64,000 nucleotides of DNA from Neobacillus cucumis (GCF_016107705.1 NZ_JAEHGC010000002.1:372001-436000); one strand, 5' to 3'; positions 16,446 to 24,755 are shown, numbered from the stretch's first letter. A program made the numbers and translations. Notes: a model not told the origin generated them from the letters alone.

Positions 16446-18152
16446 ATGTTTGGAAGCCAAATGAGAAAATGGGTTGTTCCTGCAATCGGTATGATCATGC
16501 TTAGTGGCTGTAATCTTTTTCCCGAACCTGAAAGTCTTATACAGGTTCCAAAGTACGTGAAAGCATTTGAAACGGAGCATGATGATAATGTTGTGGCAAC
16601 CGCTGCAAAGTATCTGCCAAAGGGAACTACTTTTTCAGTGCCGAATGGTCCTGTAGGGGCTGACCCGGTGCAGCCTGTTGATTTAGATGGGGATGGGAAA
16701 AACGAAATTGTTGTTTTTTATAGTTCAACCAGCAGCAAAGACCAGGTTGGCTTTTTTGTATTAAAAAAAGAAAATAAGGATTGGGCAAAAGTTTTTATAA
16801 AAAAAGGAACCGGTTACGCGGTTAACTGGGCCAATTCCGCCGATGTAACGGAGGATCAACAAAAGGACCTATTAATTGGTTGGCAGGATGGAGTTTCTTT
16901 GGGTAATATATTAGAAATTTATTCCTGGAATAACAAAAAACTTAAAAAGATACAGAAGTTAAACTACCACGAATTGGAAGCCCTTCAGTTTAAAAATGAT
17001 TCATTGACAAGACTTGTCATTTGGCAGCGTGATCTTGCGGATGTTTATAAGGTGCAGCTATTAAAATGGGATGGGAACGGCTTTGAAGTGGATAAAGAAC
17101 ATGAACCCAGCTATTTTCATAAGGTGATTGATTATTATGAACATCGAACAGCAGAGGTTCCGGATGCCGCTTATTATTGGTATTATTTAGCCGATGCCCA
17201 TTTAAAGGCAAATCACCCGGAGCTGGCTTTAACGGCACTGGAAAAAGGAATAAAGCTTCATACTGTTGTTCCGTCTTATAGCTCTTTTTTGAAATTAAAG
17301 GATCAAATTGTTGAAAAGCTGGAAAAAAATAAAGACTCTTCGGTTTTGTTTGAATATCATGATCCGAATCTTTCCTTTCGTGTTCCAAGTAATCTTGCTC
17401 CTTACATTACAACGAAAGGCGGCCATGACGAAAATAACAGCGATATCGTTTCAGTGTTATTTTCTCCTGATCAAAGGCGGCAAAAATGTTTATTTACCTT
17501 CGAGATTTTTACAAAGGACATGTCAGGAGGGATCAAGGATTCTGAATTAGTGAAAATTGGAGAAACGAAAAACCATCTTTATTTTATAAGAAGAGGAAAA
17601 GAATTGAGCGATGATGGGAATAAGCTCATTCAAACAGCTATTTCCAACAGGGAACAAATCATTACAAGTGTAAAAATCGGACCCGAATACCAGGAATATT
17701 ACAGCCTTGAAAATGAAAATGTCATTCAGATCGCAAAGAATGCAGCGATGAAATATCAGTATGTGATGAGCGGCGGAAAAATGAAAGATGGGATAATCGA
17801 GCCCATCCATCTAAGTGATTCGGAATACCGTTTTCTAGGGTCTGATTTAGACACGAAATTAAAGTTGCTTAATTATTTATCCACTTCATATACATTAGAT
17901 GCAATCGATACCTTTATGAAAAAAGCAAAAATTCTAGAACACGATAGGAAGCTCGTCCAGCCAAATGCCGACGGGGGATCAATGTTAAATTATGATTTAG
18001 CAAAAGTAGTACAGAAAAAAGATAATGGGGAAGAAAAGGAGTTTGATATAAAAGTTCCACTAGGAGACAGTTACTCGTACGAAGTGGTCCATATCGGATT
18101 CCAAAAAACAGAGACCGGATGGAGAATATTCTCTGATCCCGGGACATTTTAA
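16446..18152 (+). CDS. Large lipoprotein with VCBS/FG-GAP-like segment
   Basis: 568 residues. The signal peptide ends in the lipobox LSGC with Cys22, so the protein is lipid-anchored outside. Residues about 75-150 hold PVDLDGDGKNEIVVFY, a calcium-binding DxDxDG blade like VCBS/FG-GAP repeats, followed by WQDGVSLGNILEIYSW. A helical YYWYYLADAHLKANHPELAL segment near 240 looks like a TPR pair. The second half is not recognised. It is the third gene of a two-component operon, which suggests a surface sensor accessory or a main target (inference). Confidence 0.7.
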   Translation: MFGSQMRKWVVPAIGMIMLSGCNLFPEPESLIQVPKYVKAFETEHDDNVVATAAKYLPKGTTFSVPNGPVGADPVQPVDLDGDGKNEIVVFYSSTSSKDQVGFFVLKKENKDWAKVFIKKGTGYAVNWANSADVTEDQQKDLLIGWQDGVSLGNILEIYSWNNKKLKKIQKLNYHELEALQFKNDSLTRLVIWQRDLADVYKVQLLKWDGNGFEVDKEHEPSYFHKVIDYYEHRTAEVPDAAYYWYYLADAHLKANHPELALTALEKGIKLHTVVPSYSSFLKLKDQIVEKLEKNKDSSVLFEYHDPNLSFRVPSNLAPYITTKGGHDENNSDIVSVLFSPDQRRQKCLFTFEIFTKDMSGGIKDSELVKIGETKNHLYFIRRGKELSDDGNKLIQTAISNREQIITSVKIGPEYQEYYSLENENVIQIAKNAAMKYQYVMSGGKMKDGIIEPIHLSDSEYRFLGSDLDTKLKLLNYLSTSYTLDAIDTFMKKAKILEHDRKLVQPNADGGSMLNYDLAKVVQKKDNGEEKEFDIKVPLGDSYSYEVVHIGFQKTETGWRIFSDPGTF

Positions 18153-18160
18153 TGAAGGTT

Positions 18161-18194
18161 TAAAAAGGCTGGGGAAACCCCCAAGCCTTTTTAA
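18161..18194 (+). terminator. Intrinsic terminator of the two-component operon
   Basis: AAAAAGGCT-GGGG pairs with CCCC-AGCCTTTTT. The stem is long with T5 and a tail. Confidence 0.85.
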
Positions 18195-18313
18195 TAATCA
18201 CGAATGAATAAACGAACGATGAAATAAAAGAGGGAATTTACACCAAGAATGCATAGAAATACTATTACGACATAGTAGAAAAAATCCTTCCACTTTTTTT
18301 GCAACTTTTTCAT
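18191..18313 (-). CDS. Candidate 40-residue membrane peptide
   Basis: ATG 18313 to TAA 18191 on the minus strand encodes MKKLQKKWKDFFYYVV followed by a continuous hydrophobic helix (IVFLCILGVNSLFYFIV) and a basic end. A Lys-rich N-terminus followed by a single helix is typical of small membrane proteins. It starts 19 bases after the NlpC/P60-like gene and would be co-transcribed with it. There is no good Shine-Dalgarno site, so this is only a candidate. Confidence 0.4.
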   Translation of the reverse strand: MKKLQKKWKDFFYYVVIVFLCILGVNSLFYFIVRLFIRDY

Positions 18314-18332
18314 CAACTTAATCAGAAGCGGG

Positions 18333-18806
18333 TTATTTGATGATTCTCTTAGCGCCAACATATTTATCTTTCCAATAAGATAGCTTCATCGACTGAATCT
18401 TTACACCATTAGAGGTAGCACCAATGAATTTTTGATTACCGATATAAATAGCAACAAAGGAAACCGTTTTTCCATTTGTTTTATAGAATACGAGGTCACC
18501 AGGCTGTAATTGGCTCAATGTAACGCTTTTACCAACTTTATATTGATCGGCACTTGTTCTTGGAATCTTAGTATTTATAGCATTTTCATAAACAAACTGA
18601 GTGTAACCTGAAGCATCAAATCCTTTTGGAGTGGTGCCGCCATATTTGAAAGGACTTCCTTCATATTTTTGGGCATAGGATACAACTTTTTGTCCTTTCG
18701 TCTGTGCTGCCTCAGCAATCGGGCTAAAGAAGGAAGAGAACATGAGGAGCAACGCCGTTACTAAAGCTGTCAAAAATGAACCTTTCTTCAATGAAGCATT
18801 TACCAT
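18333..18806 (-). CDS. NlpC/P60-fold protein lacking the catalytic triad
   Basis: 157 residues: a signal peptide cleaved near AEAA (32-35), then an NlpC/P60 domain that is well conserved as a fold (SPFKYGGTTPKGFDASGYTQ, RTSADQYK, LQPGDLVFYK). Active members are Cys/His peptidoglycan gamma-D-glutamyl endopeptidases. Here the catalytic Cys of DCSG is Ala65 (codon GCT, 18612-18614), the His of SHVGIYIG is Phe117 (18456-18458) and the third polar residue of the FIHA motif is Gly129. All three are lost while the frame is intact, so this should be a secreted pseudoenzyme, perhaps a wall-binding or regulatory protein (inference). Confidence 0.85.
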   Translation of the reverse strand: MVNASLKKGSFLTALVTALLLMFSSFFSPIAEAAQTKGQKVVSYAQKYEGSPFKYGGTTPKGFDASGYTQFVYENAINTKIPRTSADQYKVGKSVTLSQLQPGDLVFYKTNGKTVSFVAIYIGNQKFIGATSNGVKIQSMKLSYWKDKYVGAKRIIK

Positions 18807-18991
18807 GAAAATCCCTACTTTCGATTATTTTTTTCCACAAGGTAATCATAATCAATTTTAGAAAATCATTGGTATCGAAACAGTTAAAAATGTTTACAAA
18901 AAGGTAAAAGATTTATAGAAATGGCAATGTAAACATGGTAGTTGATTTCCGCTCCAATCAACAATGTTATTTAATTATTTAAAATGCCTAT

Positions 18992-19038
18992 AATACTAAA
19001 AGCCGCTTGGAATTGGTTAATCCAAGCGGCTTAGTATT
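18992..19038 (-). terminator. Terminator of the distal PuuP-like permease
   Basis: AATACTAAAAGCCGCTTGGA pairs with TCCAAGCGGCTTAGTATT. On the minus strand a T-rich tail follows, so it closes the permease gene at 19079-20416. Confidence 0.7.
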
Positions 19039-19078
19039 CTCATATAGGAGATGGACTATATAGGTCTGCCTTCCCACA

Positions 19079-20416
19079 TTATCCTGCTTCTTCAAAGTCT
19101 AAAACGGCAATATCGTTTTTACGAATTTTGGTTTGATAGAGTAAATAAAGTACCCCAATCAGTGTCCAAACAACTCCTCCAATAAGTGCATCTGCATGAA
19201 GGTTTGACCATAAAATCCCCGTTAAGCCAGCACCGATTAACGGCATGATTAAATAAGTGAAAAGATCCTTTGCCGTTTTATATCTCTTTTGCTTAAAGAC
19301 AAAATGGGCTATGACCGATAAGTTAACAAAGGTAAACGCAATCAACGCTCCAAAATTAATGACCGAAGAAACTAACTCCAAGCTTGGGGAGATGGCGAGC
19401 ATGGAAACCGCACCAACAAAAACGACGTTAAACGCAGGCGTCCGGAATTTAGGATGTACATAACCAAATAGTTTTCTCGGCAGGGACCCATTACGCCCCA
19501 TCACGTATAAAAGTCTCGAAACACTTGCATGGGAAGCAAGTCCGGAGGCTGCCGTTGCCGCAAAGGCACCTGCAAGAAGGAATAGTTTAAAAAGAGTACC
19601 GCCAACATATAATGCAATTTCAGGTAAGGTATCATCGGTATTTTTGAAATTCGAAACATCCGGGAATAAGGCTTGAGCAAAATATCCGGTAACGAAAAAG
19701 ATAGCTCCACCAATGAAAACCGTTAGCATAATCGCTTTTGGCATGATTTTTTTATCAACTGCTTCCTCAGCGTACATGGTAACGGCATCAAATCCAATAA
19801 AGGAGAAACAAACGACCGTTGCCCCCGTCAAAACGGCACCAAGATGGATATTTGCATGGAAAAGCGGTTCTGTTGTTAAAATGGTTCCTTGCCCCATTCC
19901 TTGAGAAAACTTAACAAAAGCCAGAATGATAAAAACCACAATTAAAATTAGTGAAAAAACAACCAAAATGGAATTCAAATTCGAGGTCTTTCCCATACTC
20001 CAAACATTTAATCCTGTACAAATCGCCACCCAAATGAGAACCCATACCCATGCTGGGACACTTGGGAAGATGGATACCATGTAAATTCGAATAATTAGAG
20101 CATTCACCATTGGCAGGAGGATATAGTCTAGCAGTGCAGCCCAGCCGACAAGAAATCCTAAGTATGGATTCATTGTCTCCTTTGTATAGGTATAGGCCGA
20201 TCCCGCACTAGGAAATACCTGTACCATTTTCCCATAACTAATAGCGGTGAACAGCATCACCAATAAAGCTGTAAGGTAGGCAAGCGGAACAACCCCATTT
20301 GTTCCTTTAGAAACAATGCCAAAGGTATCAAATGCAATCGTAGGGGTCATATAACCTAAGCCAAGCCCAACGATTGCCCATAATCCAAGTGAACGTTTTA
20401 GTGTAACATTCTCCAA
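19079..20416 (-). CDS. APC-superfamily permease, PuuP-like (putrescine/amino acid)
   Basis: 445 residues with twelve predicted helices. Sequence features such as LTPxxxFDTFGIVS, SYGKMVxVFPSAGSAYTY, ATVVCFSFIGFDAVTMYAEE and LASHASVSRLLYVMGR follow the E. coli putrescine importer PuuP closely, so a polyamine or related amine/amino acid is the likely substrate. I place the start at TTG 20416 because AAAGGGGAG lies nine bases upstream; GTG 20440 would precede the ribosome site. It has its own sigma-54 promoter and a tandem paralogue at 20791-22143. Its untranslated leader is about 165 bases and contains a long hairpin. Confidence 0.85.
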   Translation of the reverse strand: MENVTLKRSLGLWAIVGLGLGYMTPTIAFDTFGIVSKGTNGVVPLAYLTALLVMLFTAISYGKMVQVFPSAGSAYTYTKETMNPYLGFLVGWAALLDYILLPMVNALIIRIYMVSIFPSVPAWVWVLIWVAICTGLNVWSMGKTSNLNSILVVFSLILIVVFIILAFVKFSQGMGQGTILTTEPLFHANIHLGAVLTGATVVCFSFIGFDAVTMYAEEAVDKKIMPKAIMLTVFIGGAIFFVTGYFAQALFPDVSNFKNTDDTLPEIALYVGGTLFKLFLLAGAFAATAASGLASHASVSRLLYVMGRNGSLPRKLFGYVHPKFRTPAFNVVFVGAVSMLAISPSLELVSSVINFGALIAFTFVNLSVIAHFVFKQKRYKTAKDLFTYLIMPLIGAGLTGILWSNLHADALIGGVVWTLIGVLYLLYQTKIRKNDIAVLDFEEAG

Positions 20417-20456
20417 TTTAAACAACTCCCCTTTATGCACATCTAGCCTATGTGAA

Positions 20457-20494
20457 ATAATTTCAAAATGAAAGCCGTTTCATTTTAAAATTAT
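20457..20494. repeat. Hairpin in the permease leader
   Basis: ATAATTTCAAAATGAAA and TTTCATTTTAAAATTAT form a 17-base inverted repeat with one mismatch around GCCG. It lies in the 5' leader between the sigma-54 promoter and the start codon. It is followed by no T-run in either direction, so regulation of the message or protein binding is more likely than termination. Confidence 0.55.
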
Positions 20495-20590
20495 CCTTCA
20501 AAAGCTTTTACAGTTTAAAAGCCTTCGTTATTCAACCAATCTATTAATCCTCCTTCTATATTAATATAAAATGTAACTGTTTAAAATATT

Positions 20591-20607
20591 TGCAATTTTC
20601 GTGCCAA
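20591..20607 (-). promoter_or_regulatory. Sigma-54 (SigL) promoter of the distal permease
   Basis: On the minus strand the sequence is TTGGCACGAAAATTGCA, a full match to the -24/-12 consensus TGGCAC-N5-TTGC. Transcription would start near 20580, giving a leader of about 165 bases. Confidence 0.88.
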
Positions 20608-20713
20608 CGATAAAATCATGCAAATTTGGAGTGAAAATGCCGGGAACTTTCTGCAAAATTCGACTTTTCTCCAACTAGCCGGTTAGGTATACCTGTTAAT
20701 CTTTATGAAGTTT

Positions 20714-20740
20714 TGCATAATTTACGCATTCTTGCATAAT
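20714..20740 (-). promoter_or_regulatory. Candidate enhancer (UAS) upstream of sigma-54 promoter
   Basis: Two TGCATAAT copies (20714-20721, 20733-20740) are exactly 19 bases apart, about 107 bases upstream of the -24 element. The same pair with the same spacing occurs upstream of the paralogous permease, as expected for an enhancer-binding protein site. Confidence 0.7.
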
Positions 20741-20751
20741 CCTGACATGAA

Positions 20752-20786
20752 AAAAAGAGGGACAGCATTAAACTGGCCCTCTCTTT
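20752..20786 (-). terminator. Terminator of the proximal PuuP-like permease
   Basis: On the minus strand AGAGGG-CAG/CTG-CCCTCT form a hairpin followed by T7. It separates the two tandem permease genes. Confidence 0.8.
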
Positions 20787-20790
20787 CTAT

Positions 20791-22143
20791 TTATAAAGTT
20801 GTGGTACGTTCTGCTTCATCGAAATCAAAATCAGTAATTTTAACTTTAAAGAATTTTGTTTGGAATAAAAGATAAATAAACCCTATGACTACCCAGACAA
20901 TTCCTCCGATTAGAGCATCAGCCTGCAAGTTATACCATAAAATTCCCGTTAATCCAGCTCCTAAAAGCGGCATGACAATGTACGCGAAAATATCTTTTCC
21001 TGTTTTATATCTCTTTTGGCGGAATACAAAATGGGCAATAACAGATAAGTTGACAAAGGTAAAGGCAATTAACGCCCCAAAATTTATAAATGAAGAAATC
21101 AACTCCAGACTTGGAGCAATCGCAAGCAGTGAAACAACACCAACAAGAATGACATTAAAGGCAGGAGTCCTGAATTTCGGGTGTACGTAGCCAAAAAGCT
21201 TTTTAGGTAAGACACCATTTCGTCCCATAACATATAGAAGACGGGACACACTTGCATGTGAAGCAAGTCCCGATGCAACGGTTGCGGCAAAAGCACCTGC
21301 AAGGAAAATCAGTTTAAATAATGTTCCCCCGACATATAAGCCAATTTCAGGAAGGGTATCATCTGTTACTTTGAAGTTCGATACGTCTGGGAATAACGCT
21401 TGTGCAAAATATCCACAGACAAAAAAGATCGCTCCGCCGATAAACACGGTCAGCATTATCGCCCGCGGGAGTGTTTTCTGATCTTTTGCTTCTTCGGCAT
21501 ACATGGTGACGGCATCAAAACCAATGAATGAAAAACAAACAACTGTTGCACCTGTTAAAATATGTCCAAGGTGGATATTGGAATGGAAAAGTGGTTCTGC
21601 TGTGAAAATCGTTCCTTGACCCATACCTTGTGAAAGCTTAATAAACGCGAGGACAATAAAGGCCCCAATTAATACAACTTCAAACACAACTAGGATGGAA
21701 TTCAAGCTTGAAGTTTTCCCCATACTCCATACGTTAATAGCCGTAACGATAGCAACATACACAACAACCCAAATCCACGCAGGAACGTTCGGAAATACGG
21801 AAACCATATAAATACGTATGATAAGTGCATTAACCATTGGAAGAAGTATATAATCCAGCAATGCTGCCCAGCCGACTAAAAATCCAAGGTGGGGACTCAT
21901 GGTCTCTTTTGTATACGTATAAGCTGAACCTGCACTCGGAAAAACCTTTACCATCTTTCCGTAACTAATCGCTGTAAAGAGCATGACTACCAGTGCTGTT
22001 AGATAGGCAAGAGGTACAACTCCATTGGTCTCTTCCGACACAATTCCAAAAGTATCGAATACAATCGTAGGTGTCATATACCCTAACCCGAGGCCAACAA
22101 TTGCCCAGAGTCCAAGTGATCGTTTAAGGCTTACATTCTCCAA
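20791..22143 (-). CDS. APC-superfamily permease, PuuP-like (paralogue)
   Basis: 450 residues, about 80 percent identical by eye to the permease at 19079-20416 over its whole length and with the same PuuP-like motifs (TPTIVFDTFGIVS, ATVVCFSFIGFDAVTMYAEE, LASHASVSRLLYVMGR). TTG 22143 is chosen because AAGGAGAG lies nine bases upstream, the same start context as the paralogue. The C-termini differ (FKVKITDFDFDEAERTTTL here). It is separately terminated and has its own sigma-54 promoter, so the copies are independently expressed and may differ in affinity or substrate. Confidence 0.85.
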   Translation of the reverse strand: MENVSLKRSLGLWAIVGLGLGYMTPTIVFDTFGIVSEETNGVVPLAYLTALVVMLFTAISYGKMVKVFPSAGSAYTYTKETMSPHLGFLVGWAALLDYILLPMVNALIIRIYMVSVFPNVPAWIWVVVYVAIVTAINVWSMGKTSSLNSILVVFEVVLIGAFIVLAFIKLSQGMGQGTIFTAEPLFHSNIHLGHILTGATVVCFSFIGFDAVTMYAEEAKDQKTLPRAIMLTVFIGGAIFFVCGYFAQALFPDVSNFKVTDDTLPEIGLYVGGTLFKLIFLAGAFAATVASGLASHASVSRLLYVMGRNGVLPKKLFGYVHPKFRTPAFNVILVGVVSLLAIAPSLELISSFINFGALIAFTFVNLSVIAHFVFRQKRYKTGKDIFAYIVMPLLGAGLTGILWYNLQADALIGGIVWVVIGFIYLLFQTKFFKVKITDFDFDEAERTTTL

Positions 22144-22310
22144 TACTATCAACTCTCCTTATAAAACACTATACTTTTTAAAAAAGATGTAAACGATTTC
22201 ATTTCAACCTAAACAATAGGATGCTTTAACATTTTAAGTATCCTTTGAAAGCCATATTTCAATCATACCCCCAATCTTTGTCAAAATAATAATTAACTAT
22301 TTTAAATAGT

Positions 22311-22327
22311 TGCAATTTTCGTACCAA
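22311..22327 (-). promoter_or_regulatory. Sigma-54 (SigL) promoter of the proximal permease
   Basis: On the minus strand TTGGTACGAAAATTGCA matches the -24/-12 consensus with one change in the -24 half (GGTAC for GGCAC). The spacing and surrounding bases equal those of the other permease promoter. Confidence 0.85.
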
Positions 22328-22423
22328 ATTTAATAAAAAGAATTTAATTGTAGAAAAAGTTTGGTTTATATATATTTTGTAAGGGACTAATAAATAAATT
22401 AATTTTGTAATTTTATTTAACCA

Positions 22424-22450
22424 TGCATAATTTATCCAGATATGCATAAT
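22424..22450 (-). promoter_or_regulatory. Candidate enhancer (UAS) of the proximal permease
   Basis: TGCATAAT at 22424-22431 and 22443-22450, again 19 bases apart and about 97 bases upstream of the -24 element. The pair is shared with the distal permease. Confidence 0.7.
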
Positions 22451-22596
22451 AAGACAAAAATTTAATATGTAAACGCTTCGAAAATCGTAATAAAAAGTTC
22501 ACAGGAGTTGGAATGAAAATGAGGTAAACTATCAATGTAAAGATATTTGTGAATAAATGCACAAACTATTAAACATCAAAAAGAGGCGAATAAATC

Positions 22597-22950
22597 ATGC
22601 ATCTTTCATTAAGTGCCCTGTTAATTCGATTCATATTAGGAGGTTCTGCTGTTCTTGCTTGTACACTTGTAGCCAAGAAACTAGGGGAAAAAGCCGGAGG
22701 GATTTTTGCCGCTTTCCCAGCTGTCTATCTTGCTGCACTTTTGACAATTGCGCTTGATTTTCGCGGCGGTGAGCTAGTGGCACATTCTATCCTTATTTCT
22801 AAGGGAGCAATATGGGGAATGGCTATTAATATCCTGGTTGCGACCCTTGCTGGATATCTGCTTCCAAAGGTCGGCTGGAAGCGAGGGATTATACATTCAA
22901 TGGCTTGCTGGTTTGTTGTCTCAATGGTAGTAGTTGTGATTATATCATAA
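22597..22950 (+). CDS. Small DUF3147-like membrane protein A
   Basis: 117 residues, four hydrophobic segments. The N-terminal half has IRFILGGSAVLACTL and GGIFAAFPAVYLAALL, a pattern repeated in the next gene. ATG 22597 has AGAGGCG about nine bases upstream. Stop and next start are separated by only 18 bases, so the two are probably co-translated and may assemble as a heterodimer, as paired small transporters do (inference). Function unknown. Confidence 0.7.
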   Translation: MHLSLSALLIRFILGGSAVLACTLVAKKLGEKAGGIFAAFPAVYLAALLTIALDFRGGELVAHSILISKGAIWGMAINILVATLAGYLLPKVGWKRGIIHSMACWFVVSMVVVVIIS

Positions 22951-22968
22951 TAGAAATAGGTGATTACT

Positions 22969-23370
22969 GTGAATAAACAGGACTTATTTATTCGATTTTT
23001 ATTAGGAGGGTTCGCCGTTTCATTAAGCTATCTGATTACAATTATTTCTCCGTGGAAAATTCTAGCTGGTATCTTTGCTGCTTTTCCCGCTGTTATGCTG
23101 ACGGCCGTCATTATGGTCGGAATCGCTGCTGGAACGAGGAAAGCAACGAATATTGCGAAGGGTTCAGTTTATGGAATGATGGGAGGAATTGTCTGTGTAA
23201 CAACGGTCCTTCTTGTTTTAGAAGGTACAAATAATTGGGGTTTAAGTATTGCCTCTGGTATCCTTGCCTGGCTTACAAGCTCCATCGCAATTTCTACTAT
23301 TCGTGAAAAGGCATTTAGTAAAAAAGCAATTCATGAGCATAACCCATTAATCCTTTGGCATAGAAAATAG
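22969..23370 (+). CDS. Small DUF3147-like membrane protein B
   Basis: 133 residues from GTG 22969 (AGGTG seven bases upstream; GTG 22960 would overlap that site). Four hydrophobic segments. IRFLLGGFAVSLSYL and AGIFAAFPAVMLTAV repeat the pattern of the preceding protein, so the pair arose by duplication. A basic soluble tail (STIREKAFSKKAIHEH) follows the last helix. The gene end overlaps its own terminator stem. Confidence 0.7.
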   Translation: MNKQDLFIRFLLGGFAVSLSYLITIISPWKILAGIFAAFPAVMLTAVIMVGIAAGTRKATNIAKGSVYGMMGGIVCVTTVLLVLEGTNNWGLSIASGILAWLTSSIAISTIREKAFSKKAIHEHNPLILWHRK

Positions 23371-23384
23371 CCAAAGGTTTTTTT
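23352..23384 (+). terminator. Terminator overlapping the end of the DUF3147 pair
   Basis: CCTTTGGC pairs with GCCAAAGG around ATAGAAAATA, then T7. The left stem lies within the coding sequence. Confidence 0.85.
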
Positions 23385-23443
23385 ACTAAAATTTGCGCGA
23401 TAAGACTTGTGTTATCTGAAAGTTCAGAATAAAATAAAGTTAA

Positions 23444-23463
23444 CATACTAACCAGTAGGTATG
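23444..23463 (+). promoter_or_regulatory. TetR-type operator before the acyl-CoA cluster
   Basis: CATACTAACCAGTAGGTATG has CATAC/GTATG outer arms and an AC/GT inner pair, like 20-bp operators of TetR-family regulators of acyl-CoA catabolism. It differs from the B. subtilis FadR box. The repressor gene is not adjacent. Confidence 0.6.
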
Positions 23464-23536
23464 TTTCTGGGGTGATTTGCATATTATTTTTGTGGAAAAT
23501 AGGGGAGTTTCTAAGAATTAGAATGGAGTGAATGGT

Positions 23537-24715
23537 ATGCATTTGCGACTTACGGATGAACAAAAAATGGTGCAAAAAACAATTAGAAGATTCGTAGAAA
23601 AAGAGTTAATTCCGCTTGAAAATGATGTGCTGAGAAACGAAAGAGATGGAAGGGCCAGCCTTCCGCCTGGTAAGCTAAAGGAACTGCAATTAAAGGCGAA
23701 GGAAGCAGGCTTTTGGGGTATCAATACCCCAGAGGAATATGGAGGTGCCAATCTTGGCCAAATGATGATGGCCATAGTGTTAATGGAAGTTTCGAAAACC
23801 TTTGTGCCATTCCAATTTGGCGGTTCAGCTGATAATATCCTTTATTATGGAAATGAAGAACAAAAGAAGAACTATTTAATTCCAACGATTAATGGTGACA
23901 AGAAATCCTGTTTTGCGATGACCGAGCCAGGTGCTGGATCTGATACCAGAAATATTAAAATGACTGCTGTGAAAGACGGCAATGAATGGGTGCTAAACGG
24001 CGAAAAGACCTTTATCACCGGCGGAAACGAAGCGGATTTTGTCATGGCGATTGCGATTACCGATAGAGAGCTCCATCAAAAAACACATGGACGAGAGGGG
24101 GTTACCTGTTTTATTGTCGATAGAGAAATGGGTTGGAAATCTGAATATATACATACAATGGGAGAATGGGGACCAGCCGGGTTAGTTTTTGAAAATGTCC
24201 GTGTACCGGAAAAAAATATCCTTGGTGAGCTTCATAAAGGATACAATATAGGGCTTGAATGGATTGGGTTTGCCAGATGGATTGTTGGGGCAAGAGCAGT
24301 TGGAGCTGCAGAGCGTCTGTTGCAGATGGCCATCGATTATTCAAAAGAGCGGATCACCTTTGGCAAGCCAATTGCCGAGAGACAAGCGATTCAGTGGCAA
24401 ATTGCCGATTCTGCGGTTGAAATCGAAGCAGCCAGATGGTTAGTGTTAAATGCCGCGTTCACCCTTGATGAAGGGGAAGATAACCGTCACTTAGCTTCTA
24501 TGGCAAAATTATATGGTTCCAATATGGGTAACCGCGTTGTGGATCGAGTCTTACAAATTCATGGGGGCATGGGCTATACAAAGGAATTGCCAATTGAACG
24601 CTGGTACCGAGAAGCCAGGCTTTGGAGAATCTATGATGGTACAGATGAAATTCAGCGAATGATTATTGCTCGAAACCTGATCAAGGGGCATGTGAAAATA
24701 GGCCAATCTATTTAA
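23537..24715 (+). CDS. Acyl-CoA dehydrogenase
   Basis: 392 residues from ATG 23537 (GGAG at 23525-23528; GTG 23528 would abut it). The N-terminal helical domain is followed by FAD-binding CFAMTEPGAGSDTRN and FITGGNEAD, and the C-terminal domain ends with QIHGGMGYTKELPIER and IYDGTDEIQR. The family introduces a C2-C3 double bond into acyl-CoA and passes electrons to ETF. The position of the usual catalytic Glu (YEGT) is Asp367 here, as in some branches of the family. It is the first gene of the long acyl-CoA/R2lox cluster. Confidence 0.9.
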   Translation: MHLRLTDEQKMVQKTIRRFVEKELIPLENDVLRNERDGRASLPPGKLKELQLKAKEAGFWGINTPEEYGGANLGQMMMAIVLMEVSKTFVPFQFGGSADNILYYGNEEQKKNYLIPTINGDKKSCFAMTEPGAGSDTRNIKMTAVKDGNEWVLNGEKTFITGGNEADFVMAIAITDRELHQKTHGREGVTCFIVDREMGWKSEYIHTMGEWGPAGLVFENVRVPEKNILGELHKGYNIGLEWIGFARWIVGARAVGAAERLLQMAIDYSKERITFGKPIAERQAIQWQIADSAVEIEAARWLVLNAAFTLDEGEDNRHLASMAKLYGSNMGNRVVDRVLQIHGGMGYTKELPIERWYREARLWRIYDGTDEIQRMIIARNLIKGHVKIGQSI

Positions 24716-24725
24716 TAGGTAAGAA

Positions 24726-24755
24726 TTGTAAGCGCTCTCCTATTCATAGTATGAT
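24726..24755 (+). promoter_or_regulatory. Promoter overlapped by a cre site
   Basis: TTGTAA (24726-24731), 18-base spacer, TATGAT (24750-24755). TGTAAGCGCTCTCC (24727-24740) matches the CcpA cre consensus TGWAANCGNTNWCA in 13 of 14 positions and covers the -35, predicting carbon catabolite repression of the genes that follow. Confidence 0.65.

Noticed and set aside
19079..22143. Assembly duplication of the permease gene
   Set aside because: The copies differ at many codons and in their intergenic DNA and C-termini, so they are true paralogues.
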